Positions 35,720 to 42,455 of a stretch of 64,000 nt of DNA are shown one piece after another. Origin of the DNA: 70-18 sp041691815 (lineage in GTDB: Bacteria > Pseudomonadota > Alphaproteobacteria > Acetobacterales > Acetobacteraceae); the NCBI GenBank assembly GCA_041691815.1, contig JBEPTZ010000004.1:1-64000 (forward strand). Reading direction: 5' to 3'. Below the pieces are notes generated by a model that saw only the letters and a program-made list of their open reading frames with translations, searched no databases and was not told where the DNA came from. The position numbers were made by a program, and so were the translations under genes. Every line of letters starts with the position of its first letter. Within the stretch, counting starts at the first letter, position 1.

Positions 35720-36025
35720 GCAACCACGGCAATCGGTAACACGAGGTTTTCCTTTCTGGTGTTTGGTAAGCGAAGCCGGTTCAGCCTCGCGCAGACGTGA
35801 GGTTGCGCGGCATATTGGCGGTTGCGGCGGGGTATCGCTTGTCGGCACCATCACCATATTGAGGATGGTTGTGTTGCGCGGCCGGGGTGCCCGGCAGCGC
35901 CTCGTTCCAACGGCCTAGTCCGTCAGCGTGGCAACCGCGTGCTGGATATGCTGATAGGTTATCCAGGATATACGGCGCGTGGTCGTCGGCAGTGGCCGTT
36001 GGCACGGCAAAGGCGGAGCAGGGAT
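35700..36025. other. 326-bp leader upstream of the epimerase gene
   Basis: No convincing reading frame. Contents: small inverted repeats CGCGCA/TGCGCG (35788-35793 and 35804-35809), ACCATC/GATGGT near 35847-35869, and a perfect CTGGATA/TATCCAG hairpin (35942-35948 and 35960-35966). The region is less GC-rich than the genes. It presumably contains the epimerase promoter and possibly a structured 5' UTR. The frame of the epimerase stays open through part of it, but the encoded residues look unlike the family. Confidence 0.45.
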
Positions 36026-36961
36026 TTGGGTCTTTACACGATCACCGGCGGCGCGGGCTTCATCGGGTCGCATCTGGCTGACAGCCTGCTGGCGGCGGGG
36101 CACCAGGTTCGTGTGCTCGACGATTTTTCCACCGGCCGGATGGAGAATGTCGACCCGCGCTGCAAGATCATTCGTGGCGACATCCTGGATCCGGCGGCGC
36201 TCCGCCGGGCGCTGGAGGGGGCGGATGGCTGCTTCCACCTGGCGGCGATCGCCTCGGTGGCGCGCGCCAACGAGGCGTGGCTCGACACCCATAAGGTGAA
36301 CCAGTTCGGCAGCGTCGCGGTGTTCGAGCAGGCGGTGCGGGCCGGGGGCATCCCGGTGGTTTATGCTTCGTCGGCGGCGGTGTATGGCGATGTGTCGGGC
36401 CGGACGGCGCGCGAAGACATGGCGCCGAGCCCGCAGACCGCCTATGGCGCGGACAAGCTGGGTTCGGAGATCCATGGCCGGGTGGGCTGGGGTGTGCATG
36501 GCCTGCCGACCCTGGGGCTGCGGCTGTTCAACGTCTACGGGCCGCGGCAGGATCCGCATTCGCCGTATAGCGGGGTCATCTCGGTTTTTGCCCAGTTGAT
36601 GGCATGCGGCGCGCCGATCACCGTCAATGGCGACGGGCAGCAGGTGCGTGATTTCATCTATGTACATGACGTCGTCGCACATTTTTGCGCTGCCATGCGG
36701 CGGCTGGAGGATGTGCCCGGCTGCGACGTGATGAATGTATGCACCGGCCGCGGCACCACGGTGCTGGACCTGGCGTTGGTGCTGGGCGAGATCCATGGTC
36801 GGGTGCCGCGCATCAGCCACGGCCCGGTGCGGCCAGGCGATATTCGCCAGTCGATCGGTGATCCGGCCAGGGCGATGGCGACGTTGGGCGTGTCGGCCCG
36901 CATCGCGCTGGCGGAAGGCCTGTCGGCCACGCTCACCAGCCTGGAGTCCCAGGCGGCCTGA
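36026..36961 (+). CDS. NAD-dependent nucleotide-sugar epimerase/dehydratase (extended SDR)
   Basis: A 311-residue extended SDR. I place the start at TTG 36026: GGAG lies 7 bases upstream and translation begins directly at LYTITGGAGFIGSHLADSLL, the NAD-binding motif. The longer upstream frame would add about 68 unconserved residues. Other motifs: HLAAIASVARA, YASSAAVYG (catalytic Ser), YGADK (Tyr/Lys pair), RLFNVYGPRQDP, RDFIYVHDVV. It resembles UDP-glucose 4-epimerase / GDP- or dTDP-sugar enzymes of surface polysaccharide synthesis; the exact substrate is not assigned. The stop is embedded in the 18-bp repeat array. Confidence 0.87.
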   Translation: MGLYTITGGAGFIGSHLADSLLAAGHQVRVLDDFSTGRMENVDPRCKIIRGDILDPAALRRALEGADGCFHLAAIASVARANEAWLDTHKVNQFGSVAVFEQAVRAGGIPVVYASSAAVYGDVSGRTAREDMAPSPQTAYGADKLGSEIHGRVGWGVHGLPTLGLRLFNVYGPRQDPHSPYSGVISVFAQLMACGAPITVNGDGQQVRDFIYVHDVVAHFCAAMRRLEDVPGCDVMNVCTGRGTTVLDLALVLGEIHGRVPRISHGPVRPGDIRQSIGDPARAMATLGVSARIALAEGLSATLTSLESQAA

Positions 36962-37050
36962 GCCCGTCGGCCCAGTCTGAACCCTCGGCCCAGTCTGAGC
37001 CCTCGACCGGGTCTGAGCCCTCGACCGGGTCTGAGCCCTCGGCCCGGTCA
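36959..37050. repeat. 18-bp tandem repeat array between two convergent stop codons
   Basis: Four full units at 36969-36986, 36987-37004, 37005-37022 and 37023-37040, consensus GRCCSRGTCTGAGCCCTC, with partial units on both sides. Units 1-2 share GGCCCAGTCTGARCCCTC; units 3-4 are identical (GACCGGGTCTGAGCCCTC). The array runs from the epimerase TGA (36959-36961) to the TGA complement of the amidotransferase gene (37048-37050). Each unit contains TGA. Two unit types in adjacent pairs suggest stepwise duplication. Confidence 0.9.
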
Positions 37051-37812
37051 GTCCGCCGCGGCGGCGGCGCCCATCGCGTGGTCGCGCACGGCCTGCCCGA
37101 ATACCTCGAAGATGCGGCGGGACACCGCGTCGTGCTCCCAGTCGTATTCCGGGTGCCATTGCACGCCGACCGCGAAACCGGGCGAGCGGGCGTGGACCGC
37201 CTCGATGGTGCCGTCGGGCGCCACCGCGTCGGCCACCAATATGTCGCCCAGCCGGTCGATCCCCTGGTTGTGCAGCGAGTTGACGCCGAGTTCGGTGGCG
37301 CCGGCCACCTGATGCAGCCAGCAGCCGGGGGTGATCCGCACGCTGTGCGCCTTGCCGGTGCGCATGCGCGGCAGTTTCTGCATCGGGGTCGAGTGGTCCA
37401 TGTGGCCGGGCAGGTCCTGCAGCCGCTGGTGCAGGCTGCCGCCGAGCGCCACGTTCATTTCCTGCAGGCCGCGGCAGATCGCCAGCACCGGGATGCCGGC
37501 CGCCACCGCGGCGCGGATCAGCGGCAGGGTCATGCCGTCGCGGGCGTCGTCCTCGGGCGATCCTTCGGCCTGCGGCGGGCCGTTATACAGATGCGGGTTC
37601 ACGTTGGAGCGGCTGCCGGTGAGGATGATGCCGTCCAGGCGTGACAGCAGGGTGGCAACGTCGGCATGGGCGCCGTTGGCCGGCAGCAGCACCGCCACCG
37701 CGCCGACCACCAGGTCGGTGGCGCGCACATAGGTGTCGGATGCAGCGTGATTCGGCGTGCCGAAGGTGCCGAACAGCTTGGTGCAGCAGGAAATGCCGAT
37801 CAGGGGTTTCAT
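37048..37812 (-). CDS. Class I glutamine-amidotransferase-like hydrolase (PuuD/Gln-hydrolase family)
   Basis: A 254-residue peptidase C26-type protein. ATG at 37812 ([15 protein letters not shown]) is preferred to an in-frame GTG at 37836 for its family-typical N-terminus; neither has a clear ribosome site. Catalytic Cys in [17 protein letters not shown] (about residue 115) and His/Glu in [12 protein letters not shown] (about residue 227). Relatives hydrolyse gamma-glutamyl-GABA in putrescine degradation or other gamma-glutamyl amides. No polyamine genes are adjacent, so the substrate is open. Confidence 0.87.
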   Translation of the reverse strand: MKPLIGISCCTKLFGTFGTPNHAASDTYVRATDLVVGAVAVLLPANGAHADVATLLSRLDGIILTGSRSNVNPHLYNGPPQAEGSPEDDARDGMTLPLIRAAVAAGIPVLAICRGLQEMNVALGGSLHQRLQDLPGHMDHSTPMQKLPRMRTGKAHSVRITPGCWLHQVAGATELGVNSLHNQGIDRLGDILVADAVAPDGTIEAVHARSPGFAVGVQWHPEYDWEHDAVSRRIFEVFGQAVRDHAMGAAAAAD

Positions 37813-37935
37813 TTGCGACGCAGTATTACGGATCACTGCGGCAAAATGAAGTCAAACCGACTCAGCGCCGCCCTGCGTGTGGCGCAGGTGCGTCCTGTGG
37901 CAAATATGTCACGTCAGATGATCGGCTTTGCGCCG

Positions 37936-38592
37936 CTATCCGCCCTTGCCGTAGCCGGGGCCGGGGTCGACGAACTCGAACAGTTTGGGGTCGAAGTTGC
38001 CGCCGCGCTCGATCTTGAACAGCGAAACCCGCGTCTCGTTCTGCTGCGCGTCGACCACCGCCCATTGCCGCAGCGCCAGCGGGTTGTCGGCGAAGATCAG
38101 CGTCAGGCTGCCGTCGCCGGGGCTGGAACTGCGGATCAGGCTGACCTGCAACTGGCCGGGCTGGCGGGTGACCGCGGTGACGGTGACGGCGCCGGACAGG
38201 TGGATGTTGTCGGACAGCAGGATGCCGAGCGGGGTGGACGAGAGCGGCAGCCGCGAGACTTGCTGCAACTGCTTGTCCTGGAAGATCACCTCGCCGTAAT
38301 TGGCCACCAGCAGGAACGGGCTGGGCGGATCGTACTGAAACCGCATGCGCCCCGGCCGGGCGATCCAGGCGGTGCCTTCGCTGGTGCGCCCGGAGGCGTC
38401 CACCTGAAGGAAGTGCGCTTTCAGCGCGTGCAGGCTGCCGAGATAGGCCTCCACCCTGGCGATATCCGCCCGGTCCTGCGCGGTCGGCGCCAGCGGCGCG
38501 AGCGATGGCTGGGCAGCAGCCGGGGCGGCGGCCAGCGGCAGCAAGGCGAGCGAAAACAGCGTGCGACGGTTCATGAGCAGGGATGGGGTCAT
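37936..38592 (-). CDS. lolA: LolA-family outer-membrane lipoprotein carrier
   Basis: A 218-residue exported protein with a signal peptide (MNRRTLFSLALLPLAAAPAAA; starts at 38592 or 38574). The mature part has the LolA layout: VEAYLGSLHALKAHFLQVDASGRTSEGTAWIARPGRMRFQYDPPSPFLLVANYG, then a C-terminal NPLALRQWAVVDAQQNETRV. LolA shuttles lipoproteins across the periplasm from LolCDE to the outer membrane. It sits between an MFS gene upstream (45-base gap, same strand) and the amidotransferase. Confidence 0.85.
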   Translation of the reverse strand: MTPSLLMNRRTLFSLALLPLAAAPAAAQPSLAPLAPTAQDRADIARVEAYLGSLHALKAHFLQVDASGRTSEGTAWIARPGRMRFQYDPPSPFLLVANYGEVIFQDKQLQQVSRLPLSSTPLGILLSDNIHLSGAVTVTAVTRQPGQLQVSLIRSSSPGDGSLTLIFADNPLALRQWAVVDAQQNETRVSLFKIERGGNFDPKLFEFVDPGPGYGKGG

Positions 38593-38636
38593 GAGCGGGG
38601 ATGTGGCATCACCGGCGCCGAAATCAAAGCCCCAGG

Positions 38637-39869
38637 CTACTCGGCGGCGACCGCGACGCCCTGCGGCGGCAACTCGCGCTCCCACAACTCCGGGTTCAGT
38701 TCCTCCGGCCGGTCAGGGAAGAATATCGCGCAGCCCAGGGTGACCAGCGCAAACACCGCCAGCACCATCAGCGCCACCGACGAACTGCCGAAACGGTCAT
38801 GCAGGAAGCCGACCAGCGGGGCGGCGATCGCGGCGCCGAGGAAGCCGACGAAGAAGCGTATGGAATACATCCGCGTGCGCAGCGGCGGCGAGATGTAGCG
38901 CGCCGTCATGGTCTCGTTGACCGTCACCTGGCCGAACACCACGGCCGCCACCACGCCGGCCAGCGGCACCACCAGCCAGCCATTGGCCAGCGCCAGCGCC
39001 ACCATCGCCGGCGCCAGCACCAGCCCCAGCGGCAGGAACACCCGCTTCAGCGTGGTGCGGTCGATCATCCGGCCGACGGTGAACTGGGTCACCGCGCCGC
39101 ACAGCGTGGCCACCGTGGCGGCGACGCCGGCCAGCGGCAGCAGGTCGGGCGCGCCGGCCAGCCGCTCCTGCATCAGCTTCGGCAGCAGCAGGGTGAAGGC
39201 GTTGAACACCAGCCCGGAGACCGCGGCGATCAGCAGCAGCACGATCACCGCGCGGCGCACCATATAGGGCGGGATGGTGGGGAACTTGCCGGCCGCCCGC
39301 CGCGCCATGTGGTCCACCGGCGGCTGGCGAAACCACAGCACGCCCACCGCCATGCAGGCCAGCCCGGGCAGGATGAACGCCCAGTGCCAGCCATAGCGCA
39401 CCGCGACGAAGGCGGTGAACATCGGCGCCATCGCCACGCCGACATTGCCGAACACGCCGTTCAGCCCGATCGCCCGGCCCGGCTTGTCGCCCGCCACCTC
39501 CACCAGCAAGGCGGTGCCGATCGGATGGTAGATGGCGGCGAACAGGCCGACCGCCGCCAGCGCCAGGCCCAGCATCAGCGGCGTGCTTACCAGCCCGGTT
39601 ACCACCAGCGAGGCGCCGGTGCCGAAAAAGAACAGCGTCATCAGATGATGCCGCCCGAAGCGCTGCGCCAGCCAGCCTTGCGGCAGCGCCATCAGGCCGT
39701 AGAGCACGAAGCTGCCGGTCGCCAGTGCCAGGATCGGCCCATACTCGTCGCCGAACGGTCCGCCCGGCCGCGCCATCGCCAGCACCGCCGTCGGCAGGAT
39801 CAGCAGGCAGTAGTGGGTGAAGCTGTGCGCCGCGTTGATCAGCATGGTTGTCTGGCGGGCGGGGGTCAT
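38637..39869 (-). CDS. MFS transporter
   Basis: A 410-residue protein with about 12 hydrophobic segments. N-terminal MLINAAHSFTHYCLLILPTAVLAMA followed by YGLMALPQGWLAQRFGRHHLM (motif A equivalent), resembling fosmidomycin-resistance-like (FSR) transporters. The C-terminal half has VTQFTVGRMIDRTTLKRVFLP. Substrate unknown. Divergent from the aldolase gene across 136 bases; lolA follows on the same strand. Confidence 0.85.
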   Translation of the reverse strand: MTPARQTTMLINAAHSFTHYCLLILPTAVLAMARPGGPFGDEYGPILALATGSFVLYGLMALPQGWLAQRFGRHHLMTLFFFGTGASLVVTGLVSTPLMLGLALAAVGLFAAIYHPIGTALLVEVAGDKPGRAIGLNGVFGNVGVAMAPMFTAFVAVRYGWHWAFILPGLACMAVGVLWFRQPPVDHMARRAAGKFPTIPPYMVRRAVIVLLLIAAVSGLVFNAFTLLLPKLMQERLAGAPDLLPLAGVAATVATLCGAVTQFTVGRMIDRTTLKRVFLPLGLVLAPAMVALALANGWLVVPLAGVVAAVVFGQVTVNETMTARYISPPLRTRMYSIRFFVGFLGAAIAAPLVGFLHDRFGSSSVALMVLAVFALVTLGCAIFFPDRPEELNPELWERELPPQGVAVAAE

Positions 39870-40005
39870 CGGCCGTTTCCTTCAGGCAATGCTTCAACCT
39901 TGCCGTCAAAACAGCCGATCTGGCAAGCGCATGGCTTGGCAAATCCGCCGGCCCAGCGCACCATTCGACCCAATATGCCTGAGACCATTATCGAGGGGGC
40001 CGGCA

Positions 40006-40767
40006 ATGTCCGCAATCATCAAGCACCGAACCGACAGCGATGCCGAGGCGGCGGAATGGGCGCTGCGCTGCGACATGGCGGCGGTGTTCCGCGTCTCTGC
40101 CCGGCTGGGCTGGAACGAGCAGATCGGCAACCACAACTCGCTGATGCTGCCCGGCGCCGAACCGCATTTCCTGATCAACCCGCGCGGCTGGCGGTTCGAG
40201 GAGCTGACCGCCTCCAGCCTGATCGTCTGCGACCTCGACGGCAATGTGCTGCGCGGCGAGGGCGAGTTGCGCAAGGTCGCCTTCCACATCCACGCCCGCA
40301 TCCATCTGCGCCGGCCGGAGGCGGCTTGCGTGATGCATGTGCATCCGCAATACCTCACCGCGCTGTCGATGCTGGAAACCCCGGCGTTCAGCCTGTCGCA
40401 TCATAACAATCTGGCGTTGAACGACCGCCTGGTGGTCGACCTGGAGGGCGACGAACCGGTCGGCAACAGCTCCGAGGGCGACCGCATCGCCGACCTGATG
40501 GGCAGCCACAGCATCATGCTGATGGCCAGCCACGGCGTTACCGTGGTCGGCGCCACGGTGGCCGATGCGTTTGACGAACTGCACAGCGCCGAACGCACCG
40601 CGATGTACCAGGTGACCGCGATGTCCACCGGCCAGAAACTGCGCCAACTGCCGCAGCACCTGCGCCGCAACTACCATGGCCCCTGGGGCGGCCGCGCCGA
40701 TGCGGCCATGCATCTGGCCGCCTGGCGACGGATCCTGGACAAGGAAGGCTCGGATTACGCGCATTGA
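40006..40767 (+). CDS. Class II aldolase/adducin-family protein
   Basis: A 253-residue member of the fuculose-1-phosphate aldolase / adducin fold. ATG at 40006 with GAGGGGG about 6 bases upstream. Zinc-binding residues are visible: acidic residue near EGELRKVAFHIHARIH, HVHPQYLTAL (HxH pair) and a later His in ASHGVTVVG. Substrate-phosphate region: GNHNSLML. Small class II aldolases act on sugar phosphates or hydroxyacids; the substrate is unknown. The TGA overlaps the TTG start of the YggS gene by three bases, implying coupling. Confidence 0.87.
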   Translation: MSAIIKHRTDSDAEAAEWALRCDMAAVFRVSARLGWNEQIGNHNSLMLPGAEPHFLINPRGWRFEELTASSLIVCDLDGNVLRGEGELRKVAFHIHARIHLRRPEAACVMHVHPQYLTALSMLETPAFSLSHHNNLALNDRLVVDLEGDEPVGNSSEGDRIADLMGSHSIMLMASHGVTVVGATVADAFDELHSAERTAMYQVTAMSTGQKLRQLPQHLRRNYHGPWGGRADAAMHLAAWRRILDKEGSDYAH

Positions 40768-41531
40768 ACGGCGAACTTTCGGCCGAGGACATTGCCCGCT
40801 TCGGCGAACATCCGGCCGAAACCTTCGCGGCGAACCTGAAGGCGGTGGGCGAGCGCATCGCCGCGGCCTGCGGTCGCAGCGGCCGCGATCCGGGCGAGGT
40901 ACGGTTGTTGCCGGTCACCAAGACGGTTCCCGCCGACATCCTGCGTCTGGCCTTCGCCGCCGGCATCGCGGATTTCGGCGAGAACAAGCTGCAGGAGGCG
41001 CGCGAAAAGCAGGCAGCCCTCGCTGATCTGGCGATAAGCTGGAGCATCATCGGCCACCTGCAGACCAACAAGGTGAAGTATCTGGTCCGCTTCGCGCGCG
41101 AGTTCCATGCCCTGGACAGCCTCCGGCTGGCGGAGGAACTGAACCGCCGCCTGGATGCCGAGGACCGCGATCTCGACGTGTTCGTCCAGGTCAACACCTC
41201 GGGTGAGGCCAGCAAATACGGCCTGCAGCCGGGCGATCTGATGCCGTTCGTCGATCGGCTGTCCGACTACCCAAGGCTGAGACCGCGCGGCCTGATGACC
41301 TTGGCGATCTTCAGCGCCGAAGCCGAGCGAGTGCGCACCTGTTTCCGCCTGCTGCGCGATTTGCGCGACCGCGCGGTGGCCAGCCATCCCGGCATCACGC
41401 AACTGTCGATGGGCATGTCGGGCGACTACGAGGTGGCGATCGAGGAAGGTGCCAGCGTGGTGCGGGTCGGGCAGGCGATCTTCGGCCCGCGCCCGACCGC
41501 CGATTCGCTCTACTGGCCCGGCCTCACCTGA
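40764..41531 (+). CDS. YggS/PLPBP pyridoxal-phosphate homeostasis protein
   Basis: A 255-residue alanine-racemase-fold protein, one domain only. It begins with TTG at 40764. Conserved VRLLPVTKTVPADILRLAFAAG contains the PLP-binding lysine; GENKLQEAREK, SWSIIGHLQTNKVK and FVQVNTSGEASKYG are family blocks, and SMGMSGDYEVAIEEGASVVRVG binds the PLP phosphate. Family members hold and deliver PLP and affect amino-acid and keto-acid pools; no enzymatic activity is established. The last three bases before the convergent racemase-fold gene leave almost no spacer. Confidence 0.93.
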   Translation: MNGELSAEDIARFGEHPAETFAANLKAVGERIAAACGRSGRDPGEVRLLPVTKTVPADILRLAFAAGIADFGENKLQEAREKQAALADLAISWSIIGHLQTNKVKYLVRFAREFHALDSLRLAEELNRRLDAEDRDLDVFVQVNTSGEASKYGLQPGDLMPFVDRLSDYPRLRPRGLMTLAIFSAEAERVRTCFRLLRDLRDRAVASHPGITQLSMGMSGDYEVAIEEGASVVRVGQAIFGPRPTADSLYWPGLT

Positions 41532-41534
41532 GGC

Positions 41535-42338
41535 TCAGCCGGCGAGCAGGCGGCCATAGCCGCTTACCGGCGCGCGAACGCCGCAGGCGCGTAGCGCAGA
41601 CCACAGGCTCACCTGGTTGGCGGTCAGCACCGGCCGCTGCAGATCGCGCTCCAGTGCCTCGATGATGCCGACGCAGCGAAACCCGGTGCCGGCGATGAAG
41701 ACCCCGTCGGCGCTCTCCGGGCAGGCGGCGCGGATTTGCCCGTACAATGGCTCGATCTCCTGCTCGAAGCCCATGCCGAGCGGATACAGTTCGCCGGGCG
41801 GCAGGTCGCGCCATTTGCGGCCGGGATCGTAACGCAGATGCCCGGCCGGCTCGCAGCCGCGCTCGGTGTAATAGCGCAGCGCCGCTTCCAGGATGGCGTC
41901 GTTATACCACGGCGGCAGCACCAGGAACGGGCGCCGACAACCGGCGCTGCGCAGCGCCGCCAGGCTGTCCAGCCCGTTGGTGCTCACCGCCACGCCGGGT
42001 GGCAGCAGCGTCGCCAGCCGCTCCACCACCGCCTCGTCCCAGCCGGTGCCGCCGAGGATGCTGCTCGAACTATGCCCCAGCACCACCGCCGACAGGCGCA
42101 TGCTGGCGAATTGCCGGCAGCCGCGCTCCAGATCCTCCTCAAGCTCGACGCCGGCGCGATCCGCCCGCCACCGCGCCCAGGGCGCCCGCGCCGTCACCCG
42201 TGCGGCGTGCACCGAGACATGCGGCGGCGCCATCGCCCACCATTCGGCCTCCGGCACCGCCTCGTTGCCGACGATGAACATGCCGATCCGGGCCTGCCAG
42301 CCCCAGTTGTCGTTCTGCGCCACGGTCAATTCGCTCAT
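41535..42338 (-). CDS. Asp/Glu racemase-fold protein (maleate isomerase / arylmalonate decarboxylase-like)
   Basis: A 267-residue protein of the Asp/Glu/hydantoin racemase superfamily. ATG at 42338 (MSELTVAQNDNWGWQARIGMFIVG). The second catalytic block is seen as GVFIAGTGFRCVGIIEALE with its Cys. The first block, which in maleate isomerase and arylmalonate decarboxylase carries a Cys before Thr-Ser (CTSxS), reads VLGHSSSSILGG here: the Cys position appears to be His. GGTGWDEAVVERLA follows as usual. One-Cys members catalyse decarboxylation or isomerisation rather than racemisation, so activity and direction are uncertain. Confidence 0.8.
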   Translation of the reverse strand: MSELTVAQNDNWGWQARIGMFIVGNEAVPEAEWWAMAPPHVSVHAARVTARAPWARWRADRAGVELEEDLERGCRQFASMRLSAVVLGHSSSSILGGTGWDEAVVERLATLLPPGVAVSTNGLDSLAALRSAGCRRPFLVLPPWYNDAILEAALRYYTERGCEPAGHLRYDPGRKWRDLPPGELYPLGMGFEQEIEPLYGQIRAACPESADGVFIAGTGFRCVGIIEALERDLQRPVLTANQVSLWSALRACGVRAPVSGYGRLLAG

Positions 42339-42455
42339 TCCCGGTTGCTCGGCGCATGATCGCCGCCGTGGCCGGCCGCGTCCAGGGCTGGCGAACTGGC
42401 AAAATCCCGGCGATGCTGGCATCTATCGGCGGGTTACCGGCAAGGAAGTTCAGGC

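Noticed and set aside
35700..36025. tRNA or other known structured RNA in the leader
   Set aside because: No cloverleaf, CCA end or T-loop sequence could be found; only short hairpins.
36959..37050. CRISPR array
   Set aside because: Units are contiguous 18-mers without spacers and no cas genes are present.
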